DNA of 64,000 nucleotides from Sphingomonas adhaesiva (GCF_036946125.1 NZ_JAQIJT010000002.1:1920001-1984000), one strand, 5' to 3'. Positions 1-7,476 are shown, counted from the stretch's first letter. A program made the numbers and translations. Notes: generated from the sequence alone by a model not told the origin.

Positions 1-1
1 A

Positions 2-166
2 TCGCGTGGCCGTCCGGCGACCGGCAAAGGTCAGCCGGTAACGGTTCGTCTGAAACCGAATCAACTCGCTGCACTCGACCGCTGGATCGAGCTGCAGCCT
101 GAGCCCCGGCCAACCCGTCCGGAGGCGCTCCGTCGTCTCGCCGAGCTGAGGCTAGAGAAACAATGA
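2..166 (+). CDS. Ribbon-helix-helix-like small protein, 5'-truncated by the window edge
   Basis: The frame starting at base 2 is open to a TGA at 164-166 and reads about 54 residues, ending ELRLEKQ. The segment VTVRLKPNQLAALDRWIE resembles the beta strand plus first helix of ribbon-helix-helix DNA-binding proteins, and the downstream RPEALRRLAELRLEK resembles the second helix. A basic RGRPATGKG lead-in precedes it. The stop codon overlaps the start of the next small gene (ATGA at 163-166), so the two are probably translationally coupled. It could be an antitoxin or an element regulator; the start lies outside the window and the family assignment is from pattern only. Confidence 0.55.
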   Translation, partial: SRGRPATGKGQPVTVRLKPNQLAALDRWIELQPEPRPTRPEALRRLAELRLEKQ

Positions 167-324
167 CCTACAAGGGCCAATACCGCGTGAAGGGCAGCGG
201 CGGCGCTCCGGATAGGGCTTTGGTATCGGACGGTGATCTAGAATGGTGGATCGACAAGGCCGAATACCAGGCGGGCAGCGCCATTTCGCCGCCGTGGGAC
301 GACCTTCCTTGGCGTGACGCATGA
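163..324 (+). CDS. Small hypothetical protein (53 aa) of the element
   Basis: An ATG at 163 opens a 54-codon frame ending in TGA at 322-324. Both ends overlap neighbours in ATGA junctions: upstream with the ribbon-helix-helix-like gene and downstream with the 99-aa gene. That double coupling is the main reason to call it a gene. The product is acidic and tryptophan-rich near its end (DLEWWIDKAEYQ, then PPWDDLPW) and has no membrane segment or cysteine motif. I do not recognise a family. It probably belongs to the accessory block of the satellite. Confidence 0.5.
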   Translation: MTYKGQYRVKGSGGAPDRALVSDGDLEWWIDKAEYQAGSAISPPWDDLPWRDA

Positions 325-620
325 TCGAACCAACAAAGCGCGAGATGGACGTCCTTCAGGCCTTATCCGGCGGCGCTGTCGAGGGTCGCGGAGGGCTGCC
401 TTTTATTGGCGAAAAGACGATCGGCGACATGCTCGCCAAAGGCTGGATCGAAGAAGTGCCGCGTGGTGGGGTCGGTCGAACGATGGGCTATCGCAGCACC
501 GCCGCCGGAGATGCCGTCCGAGCCGCCGGACGCAAACCGAAGCAACGAAAGCCATCGCGCCTGAAAACGCTCGCACCGCGGCTTAGGACCATACCGCCGC
601 GCTTGCATACATTAGACTAA
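321..620 (+). CDS. Hypothetical 99-aa basic protein, possibly winged-helix
   Basis: The ATG at 321 overlaps the stop of the preceding gene (ATGA). The N-terminal half (TKREMDVLQALSGG, then GEKTIGDMLAKGWIEE, then GYRSTAAGDAVRAA) has the rhythm of a small winged helix that reads helix, helix, glycine-rich wing, as in phage-borne regulators. The C-terminal 30 residues are strongly basic (KPKQRKPSRLK, PRLRTIPPRL), consistent with nucleic-acid contact. It is followed after 15 bp by the 101-aa gene, whose upstream GAGGAA is a plausible ribosome-binding site. No named family is recognised; the winged-helix reading is an inference from pattern. Confidence 0.5.
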   Translation: MIEPTKREMDVLQALSGGAVEGRGGLPFIGEKTIGDMLAKGWIEEVPRGGVGRTMGYRSTAAGDAVRAAGRKPKQRKPSRLKTLAPRLRTIPPRLHTLD

Positions 621-635
621 CGCCGAGGAACGCCC

Positions 636-941
636 ATGACAAAGCAAGAGCAGTTTCTCTGGGTCGTTCAGACCCTCTCACTCCATAATGCTATTAACTT
701 GTCGACCGACCCAGAGCGTCGTGACAAATATCGCCACGAGATATCTCCAACGGGCGCGTTCATGACCTGTGACGAGGCATTGCGTGCAAGCACCCTCATC
801 CCAGAGGAAATGAGCGCGATCGAAGCAGCGAACGAATTCTTCTTTTTCATCGCCAGCAACCTCCGGGATCACGAAGAAAGGGCTGAGGGAAAGCGGGCAG
901 AGTGCCCAGAGTGGTTTGTCCGACGCCCGGGAAGGCCGTAA
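636..941 (+). CDS. Hypothetical 101-aa protein of the element
   Basis: An ATG at 636 with an upstream GAGGAA begins a 101-codon frame ending in TAA at 939-941. The base composition is clearly more AT-rich than the chromosomal genes to the right, consistent with imported cargo. The protein looks alpha-helical (EQFLWVVQTLSLHNAINL near the start, IEAANEFFFFIASNL in the second half) and carries a charged tail. It is probably a soluble helical protein rather than a membrane protein. I do not recognise the family. It lies in the same direction as the tiny genes around it and may be co-transcribed with them. Confidence 0.5.
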   Translation: MTKQEQFLWVVQTLSLHNAINLSTDPERRDKYRHEISPTGAFMTCDEALRASTLIPEEMSAIEAANEFFFFIASNLRDHEERAEGKRAECPEWFVRRPGRP

Positions 942-946
942 TAACG

Positions 947-1066
947 ATGACAATGGTCGTTGAGGGTATCATCCGTGGCCTGAACGAGCATCAAGCCGCT
1001 ACAGATGCAGAACGGCTCGCTTCCATGTTAAGCGTTGCCAACATGCATACCGTACCCGCTAGCTAA
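947..1066 (+). CDS. Possible small ORF (39 aa)
   Basis: A 40-codon frame from ATG 947 to TAA 1064-1066 fills the space between two larger genes, starting 5 bp after the preceding stop. The product is an amphipathic helix-like peptide (VVEGIIRGLNEHQAATDAERLASML). No strong ribosome-binding site is visible, so coding status rests on position and lack of overlap only. It might instead be an untranslated spacer. Confidence 0.25.
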   Translation: MTMVVEGIIRGLNEHQAATDAERLASMLSVANMHTVPAS

Positions 1067-1077
1067 CAGGGGCAGCG

Positions 1078-1611
1078 ATGACTGACCCCTGGAACGTGGT
1101 CGCGGCCGTTGGGGGAGCGGTCAGCGCCGCCGCCGCCGTCGCCACGCTCGTGATCCTCGTTCGGACCAATGCGAATCAGCGCGCTGACGAGGATCCACTG
1201 ATTGAGGTCGAGCGCCAGGGGCAGGGCGAAACCGCGACTATCACTCTCACCGCAATCAATCGGTCCCGCGCTCGTTGGATGCTCGAAGAGGTCCGGATCG
1301 TTACCCCAATCTCAGCCACTATCGCGACTCAGGAAGGCCTGCACCGATACGAACCAGGCGGCAGCTTCGTGCCTCTACCCGCCGAGGAATACGATAAAAA
1401 GTTCAGCCGCACAGCCATTCTGGGATACGAACTGCGCTCCGCAGGGACACAACCGGGGGCGCATAGCGGCATCGCGGGCGATACGCACAGAGTACCACTT
1501 GTGGTGCGGGGCATCTTGCAGCGATCGCCCCTTAAGCTGCGGGTGTCACTGCGGACCCTAGAAGCCAAGCCCAGACGGCTACGACGCAACATCACGCTCT
1601 CGCCGCAATAA
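1078..1611 (+). CDS. Membrane-anchored hypothetical protein (177 aa)
   Basis: ATG 1078 follows a GGGGCAG motif. Residues about 7-29 form one hydrophobic helix (VVAAVGGAVSAAAAVATLVI), after which the protein is soluble with many beta-prone stretches and a basic C-terminus (EAKPRRLRRN). The arrangement suggests an N-terminally anchored protein facing the cytoplasm or periplasm; the topology cannot be settled by eye. It is the last plus-strand gene of the cargo block and converges on the PIN-domain gene, with about 110 bp between them in which I see nothing else. Family not recognised. A role in the toxin or defence cargo is possible but unsupported by any motif. Confidence 0.55.
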   Translation: MTDPWNVVAAVGGAVSAAAAVATLVILVRTNANQRADEDPLIEVERQGQGETATITLTAINRSRARWMLEEVRIVTPISATIATQEGLHRYEPGGSFVPLPAEEYDKKFSRTAILGYELRSAGTQPGAHSGIAGDTHRVPLVVRGILQRSPLKLRVSLRTLEAKPRRLRRNITLSPQ

Positions 1612-1724
1612 CGGCGCCTGCCCAACACCGCGTAGAGCGGCCCACTATCTAGCTGACCCGCGGCCCGAGGTCTTCGGAAGATTGCCATCGGGCATCTCTC
1701 ATATACTTTACCGCTTCAGTCGCA

Positions 1725-2234
1725 TTATCCTAAGAGCTTGTCGAAAGCGTCCCAGTCGGTCGAAAAGTCGAGGTCGGCGATGAAGGTCACTGGATGCATC
1801 CATCTGACCCCGCAGTCGTCGCAAACGTCGGGAACGTGCCGCCGCGCCCCAGTGCGTGTCGGCTTGGAAACCTCTGCGGTTACCACGCGACGATCGGCAT
1901 GGCCCAGAGCCGCAGCGATCAGGAACGGGTCCTGCCCGATGGTGATGAGGTCCGCTTCGGTCGGCGCCTCGCCGTAGAGCGCAAGGACCGCTTGGACGGC
2001 CGCTGCATCGCTCGACCCACCCAGGAGCAGCGCCCTCTTCGTTGCCGCGTCGTGCATCCACGCGGCGAGGTCATCATTCCCACCCTCGACCTCGGCGTAG
2101 ATTTCCGCCGGCATCTTCACTGTGCCAGCCTCTCCGTGATGGAGAAGCCAACGCCAAAATTCAGGGACGCGCTTGTGCCCATACCAGGTATTATGGGCCG
2201 TGATCAGCGCGTTCGCGTCGAGAAGATACAGCAT
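1725..2234 (-). CDS. PIN-like domain protein (DUF4411 type), probable toxin RNase
   Basis: The 169-aa product begins MLYLLDANALITAHNTWYG, the typical PIN opening with a metal-binding Asp in LLDANALI. Later acidic residues (AEIYAEVEGGNDDL; EADLITIGQDPFLIAAA) fit the PIN active-site pattern, and there is a CDDCG motif near the C-terminus. Its ATG shares one base with the stop of the upstream XRE/ImmA gene (TAATG), so the two are translationally coupled. DUF4411 proteins are known to pair with XRE-ImmA/IrrE proteins, so this is most simply the RNase toxin of a type II-like toxin-antitoxin pair. Target and activity are inferred. It is cargo of the tRNA-Tyr element. Confidence 0.75.
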   Translation of the reverse strand: MLYLLDANALITAHNTWYGHKRVPEFWRWLLHHGEAGTVKMPAEIYAEVEGGNDDLAAWMHDAATKRALLLGGSSDAAAVQAVLALYGEAPTEADLITIGQDPFLIAAALGHADRRVVTAEVSKPTRTGARRHVPDVCDDCGVRWMHPVTFIADLDFSTDWDAFDKLLG

Positions 2235-3442
2235 TAGGCGGTCACCCGCCGCGGCTCGGCCAAGAGCGGGTAGACCGCCATCGGCTTAACGCCGAGCATT
2301 CGGGCGGCGCGCGTGGGGGTTAGCGATCCGTCCGCCATACCCTGCTTGGCGACGGCAAGGATCGCGGAGCCTAAACGGTGACGCCGGACGACGTACCAGT
2401 TCGGCCCGCCCTCCTTCGCTCGGTTCTTCTCACGCTCGCGCTCCTTCTGCGCGAGCCAATGGCCGCGGAAAGCGTCGCGTAGCTCAATCCAGCGAGCCTC
2501 GGTGATCGCCCTTGCACGATACAGCTGATATGCGACCATGGATCGGCTAATGCGCGCACGGCCCGCCAGCGCCCCGATAGCCGCGGTGTCGGCGGCGTTG
2601 CCCTGCAACGCGCGGCCGAGTTCGGCGATCTCCTCCTGGTCTATCAGCATCTCTGCCGCTGCATCGTTGCAAAGCTGCTCGACGCGACCGTTTGGAGCGC
2701 CTCCGCTCACTCCCGTTTCGCCGAGCAACAGGTGTGCGACCTCGTGCAATAGGGTGAACGGCCACGCCGCCTTCGCATCCTGATCGTTGATCACGATGAA
2801 AGGCGCGAGCTGGTCTGCAATCGCAAAGCCTCGAAAAATTCCGACCTCGATCGCGGTGGACCAATGGCCGCAATCCCCGGCGAGCAGGACGAATACGCCC
2901 TTCGCCTCGACCAACTCGCGGAGGTAGTCGAAGGCGTCCGAAGTCCTATTCCATCCGCGATAGGCCGCCCGGTCGAAGCCGATGGCATCGACCATAGACG
3001 CTGCCAGAACGGCGGCCTCGCCTACAGCCTTGGCAGATCCAACCAAGTCGACTTCCACCGCATCCTCGTCATCCTCTAGGATTTCACGCACCAGCGCCTG
3101 ACGGGCCTTCACGTCGCGCAACAGCGTGGCGAGCAGGACGTTGGAAGGGTCGCCCTTGTCGGGCAGCGTTCGGAAGTCCTGTCCAAGCTCAGGTGGCGCT
3201 GGGATCTGGGGCAGGTAGAAGGTGAGGATCGGCCGATGGTATTGAGCCGCCAAGCGACGCAAGAGCGCTGCGGTGGGCACGACCTCGCCGGCCTCAATCT
3301 TTGCGAGCCGATCCGCCCCGCTCATTCCACGGGCGGCCTTGAGGTCAATCTTGCGGGCAGCCGTCTCCCGGTCGAGCCCGGCTGTCTCGCGCGCCCAGAT
3401 CAGGACCTCAGGGTTCAAGCCTGCCACGTGCGTACCATGCAC
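2234..3442 (-). CDS. XRE-family HTH / ImmA-IrrE metallopeptidase, probable antitoxin
   Basis: The 402-aa product has an N-terminal HTH (residues about 10-66, including LAKIEAGEVVPTAALLRRLA), a linker typical of the family (RPILTFYLPQIPAPPELGQDFR), and an ImmA/IrrE-like peptidase domain with HEVAH at 233-237 and a likely third zinc ligand Glu264 in CNDAAAEML. Family knowledge: ImmA/IrrE proteins cleave or sense repressors, and fusions with XRE domains act as antitoxins or stress regulators. It precedes the PIN gene by overlap, giving a regulator-then-toxin operon. The C-terminal ~80 residues (KEREREKNRAKEGG, then a helix-turn region) may contact the toxin. ATG 3442 is chosen as start because it gives a normal XRE N-terminus. 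Confidence 0.8.
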   Translation of the reverse strand: MHGTHVAGLNPEVLIWARETAGLDRETAARKIDLKAARGMSGADRLAKIEAGEVVPTAALLRRLAAQYHRPILTFYLPQIPAPPELGQDFRTLPDKGDPSNVLLATLLRDVKARQALVREILEDDEDAVEVDLVGSAKAVGEAAVLAASMVDAIGFDRAAYRGWNRTSDAFDYLRELVEAKGVFVLLAGDCGHWSTAIEVGIFRGFAIADQLAPFIVINDQDAKAAWPFTLLHEVAHLLLGETGVSGGAPNGRVEQLCNDAAAEMLIDQEEIAELGRALQGNAADTAAIGALAGRARISRSMVAYQLYRARAITEARWIELRDAFRGHWLAQKEREREKNRAKEGGPNWYVVRRHRLGSAILAVAKQGMADGSLTPTRAARMLGVKPMAVYPLLAEPRRVTA

Positions 3443-3500
3443 ATCCCACGATTAAGAAGCCACTCCGATCATCAATCGCGCAGGCATCGATCCGTGGGAT
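3443..3500. promoter_or_regulatory. Dyad ATCCCACG / CGTGGGAT upstream of the XRE-ImmA/PIN operon
   Basis: An ATCCCACG at 3443-3450, touching the start codon of the XRE-ImmA gene, is mirrored by CGTGGGAT at 3493-3500. XRE proteins commonly repress their own operon through such paired sites, so this is a candidate autoregulatory operator; the 42-bp spacing would require looping or two dimers. The rest of 3501-3659 holds GC-rich short repeats but no gene I can support. Confidence 0.3.
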
Positions 3501-3659
3501 CGGCGCGACGGCGCGGTGGTCAGCGCGGTGGTCCGAACGCGACAAGCGCCCACGGCTCCCGGGGATGATCGGCGCGCGAGCCCAGGAATGCGGAGCCGAG
3601 GCGACGCCACGGCGGCGCCACGGCGGCGCCGGCCGCCGCGGCGGCGTCCTGGTGATGCG

Positions 3660-3827
3660 TCATGCGCCGTCTCCTTCGGGGGTAAGGGGGGTTCGGCGGT
3701 TCCGCGCCCGCTGGCGCTCCGCTCGCTTGCGGCACGTCTCCGAACAGAACCGGATGGTGCGCTGGTTTCGGGCGAACACGCCCAAGGTGAACCGCCGGCA
3801 GCAATGCTGGCAGATGCGGGAGTGCAT
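3660..3827 (-). CDS. Small zinc-finger protein (55 aa) of phage/satellite type
   Basis: The product begins MHSRICQHCCRRFTLG and continues to RFCSETCRKRAERQRARNR, giving a C-x2-C ... C-S-x2-C-R arrangement seen in small phage and plasmid zinc-ribbon proteins, with a basic tail. A longer frame extends upstream, but that part is low-complexity and overlaps a hairpin; the ATG at 3827 fits the conserved start of such proteins. It lies downstream of terS in the same orientation, where many satellites and prophages carry a small HNH-like or zinc protein linked to packaging. The function is not established here. Confidence 0.6.
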   Translation of the reverse strand: MHSRICQHCCRRFTLGVFARNQRTIRFCSETCRKRAERQRARNRRTPLTPEGDGA

Positions 3828-3927
3828 GGGGGTGCCTCCGGGGTCGGGTGGGGGTCTCGAAAAGTCGCGGGGGGCCGAAAGTTTAATTCGTACGCGCGAA
3901 AAAGGACCCCGGGTTACGGTCCTGCGG

Positions 3928-3959
3928 CCGGGGGCGGCCGACTTTCGACCCGCCCCCGG
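3928..3959. other. Perfect 10-bp GC hairpin between terS and the zinc-finger gene
   Basis: CCGGGGGCGG at 3928-3937 pairs with CCGCCCCCGG at 3950-3959 around a 12-nt loop. It lacks a T-tract in either direction, so it is not a classical terminator. Its position just downstream of the terminase small-subunit gene would suit a packaging or transcription-attenuation structure, but there is no direct evidence for either. Confidence 0.3.
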
Positions 3960-4052
3960 GGTGCCGACTGCAGTTCGCACGCGAGGGGGTTCAGAAGCGG
4001 TGAGCCCCTTTCAGCGATCACGGTCAATCGACCTGCCCGGGGCGTCGCTCTA

Positions 4053-4547
4053 TCAAGCCGATGCATCGGGCTCGTCTTCATTGGTGGGGCTGGGTGGCGG
4101 CGGCGAAGGCAGTCCCGAGCGGGATAGGTATGGGTTCCGCGCCGGGCGCGGCGGGGTAGGAATCGGATCGCCATCGCCGCGCGATCGCGGCGTAATGGCA
4201 AGCTCCGCCTCGATCGTGGCCGCGGTCTTACCGGCCTGCGTCATGGCGGTGTACCAAGGCGAGTGCATCGGGGTGCCGGTCTTCGGGGCCTTCACCACCG
4301 GCCCCGATCGCGCGACCTGTGCGGCGGCGCGATCGTAGATCAGCCAGGCCAGCACCAGCCGCTTGATCGCATGGCCGTTCACCAGCGCAAGGCGGTTGAC
4401 GCTGCGAAGCTCGCGAACGACGACCCCCCAATATTGTGATGCCGCGACGCGTTCCGCCGCCGCCGCCTTCGATCGACCGGGCACCTCTTTCGTCCAGTCC
4501 GGTTCGGGCGGCGCCCCCGCCGTGGGGTCGAGTGCGATGACGTTCAT
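4053..4547 (-). CDS. terS: Phage terminase small subunit, P27 family
   Basis: The 164-aa product contains the P27-type helical core: an HTH-like region about residues 35-60, then IKRLVLAWLIYDRAAAQVAR and the diagnostic SGPVVKAPKTGTPMHSPW (residues 81-98), ending EAELAITPRSRG before a proline-rich tail. A GGAGG lies just upstream of ATG 4547. Known role: recognises packaging sites and directs the large terminase subunit. Satellites use their own TerS to redirect a helper phage's packaging machinery. Here no large terminase subunit, portal or capsid gene follows; the next genes are the zinc-finger protein and the XRE/PIN cargo, which supports the satellite interpretation. Confidence 0.85.
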   Translation of the reverse strand: MNVIALDPTAGAPPEPDWTKEVPGRSKAAAAERVAASQYWGVVVRELRSVNRLALVNGHAIKRLVLAWLIYDRAAAQVARSGPVVKAPKTGTPMHSPWYTAMTQAGKTAATIEAELAITPRSRGDGDPIPTPPRPARNPYLSRSGLPSPPPPSPTNEDEPDASA

Positions 4548-4700
4548 GCTGCCTCCAATGGGGTCCAGGAAGGTCCCCCCTGTCCAAAATTGCTCTCGCT
4601 GCGCACGGAGGGGCCGGTCGGTCCCCAACCGCGGGGCCGATAGACTTTCGAGCCGGGGGTGGGGTCGCAGCTGGCCGCGCATCGGCTTGGGAAGCTGCCA

Positions 4701-5033
4701 TCAGGCGCACCAGACGTTGCCGCCCACGCCGCTCCAGCGATGATCGAGCCACGAAGCGGCGCGAACGCCATGCGCCGCCTCGAATGCATCAAACACCTGG
4801 TCCATGAGCTCGCGACCGGCGACGAGACACAGCGTCTCGCCGATCACCCAGGCCGCGTAACGCGCGCAGCCCTCGCTGTCTGTGATGGCTTCCAAACGGC
4901 TCGGGATTGGACCAGCGCCCATAATGTTGGCGCGTATCGCCACAGCACCGCTCGCAGCGGCGGCGCGATGCAGCCGACTGTGCTCGTAAAGGCGAAAAAG
5001 GCGAACGACGATCGCCGGTGTGTCGATGTTCAC
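4701..5033 (-). CDS. Hypothetical protein (110 aa) between primase-helicase and terS
   Basis: A GTG at 5033 preceded by GAGGAAG and CGAGG begins a helical protein (IVVRLFRLYEHSRLHRAAAA) with a central segment CARYAAWVIGETLCLVAG and a C-terminal WLDHRWSGVGGNVWC. The frame remains open further upstream, but that extension translates the repeat array at 5075-5172 and is unlikely to be protein. It lies 119 bp downstream of the primase-helicase stop on the same strand. I do not recognise the family; position suggests a replication or packaging accessory. Confidence 0.5.
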   Translation of the reverse strand: MNIDTPAIVVRLFRLYEHSRLHRAAAASGAVAIRANIMGAGPIPSRLEAITDSEGCARYAAWVIGETLCLVAGRELMDQVFDAFEAAHGVRAASWLDHRWSGVGGNVWCA

Positions 5034-5074
5034 CCTCGGTGCTTCCTCGATGCATTTGCAAGCGCGACTGGAAC

Positions 5075-5330
5075 CGGGACACCGGGACACCCCTAAAGGG
5101 GTGTGTCCCGGCATGTCCCGGTGTCCCGCCTGTTCCCCTGCTATGTCCCGCCTCATGTCCCGGCGTGTCCCGGGGCGATCGTGTTCAGCCACGCAAAGTC
5201 GCCCCAAACCCTCACAATTCCGCGGGTTTGAAGCACCTTCAGCGCGCGATTGAACGCCTTCTTGCCCGTGTCCCGGTCCATGTCCCGGTCCGTCCCGGCC
5301 GCCTGAATTGCCCGCTCACGCCATGTCCCG
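5075..5330. repeat. Iteron-like array of TGTCCCG repeats, candidate replication origin
   Basis: Exact TGTCCCG occurs at 5104, 5114, 5122, 5144, 5156, 5166, 5269, 5281 and 5324, with one-mismatch copies at 5131 (TGTTCCC) and 5291 (CGTCCCG). Two inverted copies (CGGGACA) lie at 5075-5081 and 5083-5089, flanking a CCCTAAAGGG centre. The dense block has 8-13 bp spacing and the broader consensus is CRTGTCCCGG. The array spans the stop codon and last ~60 codons of the primase-helicase gene. Satellite replicons such as SaPIs carry iterons near rep that their own initiator binds; that comparison is established knowledge, and the origin function here is inferred. Confidence 0.6.
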
Positions 5331-7243
5331 GTGGGCACGACGCGAGGCGTCAGGACGCGGTCGATCTCGGCATCTGGAATCTCGGCTGGCGGGGACACGC
5401 CATCGTGCTCGGTCGCCTCGTCCAGCTGGCGAAGCGCTAGCTTAGGGCCATCGGGCAGAGCGGCGATCGCCTGCGCCAGTGGGTCGGCCTCATCGACCGT
5501 GGCGACGGCCGGCTGGACGATGCACGACGTCACGTCCTCGCCGTCCTCGTCTTCGCCCAGGTAGATGGGCAGCAGGCCAAACAACTCGGTCACCCCCTCC
5601 GGGCCGTCCTTCTGCTTGGTGACGGTGGCTTTGCGCACGCGCCCGGCCTCCACGAGGATCACCGTGTCCACGCCACCCTTTAGGCTTCCGTGCCCGCGGG
5701 GTTCGGCGTTGTCGGAGTCTTTGGGCCGATGATGAACGGGCAGGACGCAGCAGGCGAACGCCTCGGCCACCTTGCCGCAGTTGGCGACGTAGGTCGCCAT
5801 GTCGTCTGTGTTCTCCTTGCCCGCGCCGAACGTTTTCGACAGCGTATCGACGACGATCAGAGCGGGATCGTATCCGCTTTCGTCCGCGGCCTGGCGGATC
5901 AGCTCGATCAGCCGAGGGGTATCCGCGTTGGCGGCCTGGAGGTCGATCGCGGATGGAACGAGCGCCAGCGGCACCGGCGTATCCGCGGCGATCTGATGGT
6001 GGTGGCGGAACGCGACCATACGGTTCTTCAGCCCCGCAAGGCCCTCCGCCCCTACATAGACGACGAGCCCGCGACGGACGCGCCGTCCCCGCCACTCCCA
6101 TCCAAGCGCGACGTGGAAGGCGAAATCAAGCGCCAGGAAGCTCTTGCCGGACCCAGGGTGCCCATAGATCAGCGCGAGGCCCGACGCCGGCAACAGTCGC
6201 TTGATGAGCCACAACCCGCTCAATTGGGGGCTGATATCGCCGAACCATTGATAGTCGAGCGCGCCGGGGTTCGGCGATTGCGGCGCGCCAAATCTGGCCG
6301 GCGACGCATCGCCGCGCACGCGCTCGATGCAGCGCCAGGCGGCCCGCACGGGGTTGGCCTGCGCGAGGCAATGCTCCGACACCAGGTTGGCCGGGTTGAG
6401 CAGCACACCCTCGATCTGCGCCTCGCTGAACCCGGCGCGGAGCAGCGCCCCAGCGCAGGCCAAGGCGTCGTCCGATCGGTCGAGGCCCCCCGGGTGGTCA
6501 ATCGTCGCGCGGATTGGGTCGTATTCGCCCAGCCCGAGGTCGTCGGCGTCGAGGTGCGGAGCGGAGCCGCGGTGCGCCTGGTCGTGCTCCGCCGGCTTCT
6601 CTCGCGCAGGCCGCGCGGGGAAGCGGTGCGCCAACGCGAGCGGATCGTGGCAGATGCCCGCATCCGCCTCGACGATCGTCGCCAGCGCAGGCGCCCTGCC
6701 CCGCGCGCGCTTCCGGGCGTCTGGATAGTTGACCGTGCCGGGCAGCCGCATGACGCGATCGATGTTCCAGCAGGCGTCGCCGCCGAAGCGGTCGCGCAGG
6801 CCCATGTTGATCGCCTCGATATCGTTGAGGCGGGCCGACCCGTCATCAAGGCGCCAGAAGCCCTGCAATCCGCCGCCGCTGTCGATGACGAACGACGGCT
6901 CGGCGCCGCGCACCGCCATCATCTCCGCTAGCGCCGCGGCCTTGTCCCACTCGCCGCCGGTCTTGGGCGGGTCAACGTCGATATGGGCGAAGCGCGCCAG
7001 CTCGACGTCGGCCTTCGTCGCCTTCTTGTGCACGCCAGGGCGCACAGCGTTCGGCGTCCAATAGACGTTCGCGCCACCGCGATTGCGCTCGGCCGCCCAG
7101 ATGGTCGCCGCCGCCACGTCATCGCCGAACCAGCGGCCCGCCGGCGCACCGTCGGGCACGATCGCGACGAGATGGATGGCGGTGCCGACCGACCCGGCCA
7201 GAAAGCCTTGGATCGCATCGGCATTCGCTGCCGCATCGCTCAT
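5153..7243 (-). CDS. Satellite replication protein: AEP-type primase fused to RecA-like helicase
   Basis: The 696-aa product has an N-terminal archaeo-eukaryotic/RepB-like primase: catalytic acidic motif HIDVDP (87-92), DSGGGLQGFW (121-130) and RVMRLPGTVNYP (163-174). A linker leads to an AAA_25/RecA-like ATPase with Walker A GHPGSGKS (361-368) and Walker B ALIVVDTLSK (461-470), then a C-terminal region resembling a winged helix. Known members prime and unwind DNA for plasmid, phage and satellite replication. ATG 7243 is chosen because it overlaps the AlpA stop (TAATG), giving translational coupling; a GTG 54 bp upstream is less likely. The last codons lie inside the repeat array that may be the protein's binding site. 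Confidence 0.85.
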   Translation of the reverse strand: MSDAAANADAIQGFLAGSVGTAIHLVAIVPDGAPAGRWFGDDVAAATIWAAERNRGGANVYWTPNAVRPGVHKKATKADVELARFAHIDVDPPKTGGEWDKAAALAEMMAVRGAEPSFVIDSGGGLQGFWRLDDGSARLNDIEAINMGLRDRFGGDACWNIDRVMRLPGTVNYPDARKRARGRAPALATIVEADAGICHDPLALAHRFPARPAREKPAEHDQAHRGSAPHLDADDLGLGEYDPIRATIDHPGGLDRSDDALACAGALLRAGFSEAQIEGVLLNPANLVSEHCLAQANPVRAAWRCIERVRGDASPARFGAPQSPNPGALDYQWFGDISPQLSGLWLIKRLLPASGLALIYGHPGSGKSFLALDFAFHVALGWEWRGRRVRRGLVVYVGAEGLAGLKNRMVAFRHHHQIAADTPVPLALVPSAIDLQAANADTPRLIELIRQAADESGYDPALIVVDTLSKTFGAGKENTDDMATYVANCGKVAEAFACCVLPVHHRPKDSDNAEPRGHGSLKGGVDTVILVEAGRVRKATVTKQKDGPEGVTELFGLLPIYLGEDEDGEDVTSCIVQPAVATVDEADPLAQAIAALPDGPKLALRQLDEATEHDGVSPPAEIPDAEIDRVLTPRVVPTGTWRERAIQAAGTDRDMDRDTGKKAFNRALKVLQTRGIVRVWGDFAWLNTIAPGHAGT

Positions 7244-7455
7244 TAGGCGGCGGTCCGAACTTCGCTGGTCGAACGCACGCGGCGCGCCGCCTTCCACTCT
7301 TCCAGGTCGCGCACGTCGTAGCGCACGGCGCGGCCGAGCTTCATGAAGGTCGGGCCGGCACCCGACACCCTGTACTTCTGCAGCGTGGATACCCCGAGGC
7401 CGAGGATGCGTGCGGCGTCCGCTTCCCCCAAGGGCGCATTGCTATCGATCGCCAT
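7243..7455 (-). CDS. alpA: AlpA-like HTH excisionase/transcriptional activator
   Basis: The 70-aa product is a compact MerR/AlpA-type helix-turn-helix: LGEADAARILGLGVSTLQKY for the helices, FMKLGRAVRYDVRDLEEWKAA for the wing and final helix. AlpA homologues act as excisionases or activators of integrase and replication genes; in EcCICFT073-type islands AlpA is the master activator. Its stop overlaps the primase-helicase start by one base, so the two are coupled. The ~150 bp upstream carry three dyads (7477-7592), a plausible control region for induction. Confidence 0.8.
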   Translation of the reverse strand: MAIDSNAPLGEADAARILGLGVSTLQKYRVSGAGPTFMKLGRAVRYDVRDLEEWKAARRVRSTSEVRTAA

Positions 7456-7476
7456 CGCCGTCGAACTCCGTCTAAG

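Noticed and set aside
3443..3659. CRISPR or integron-like array from short GC repeats
   Set aside because: Repeats are 8-13 bp with no regular spacer; no cas or integrase gene is associated.
5034..5207. Upstream extension of the 110-aa gene through the repeat array
   Set aside because: It would translate the iterons into low-complexity sequence; a GTG with a good ribosome-binding site lies at 5033.
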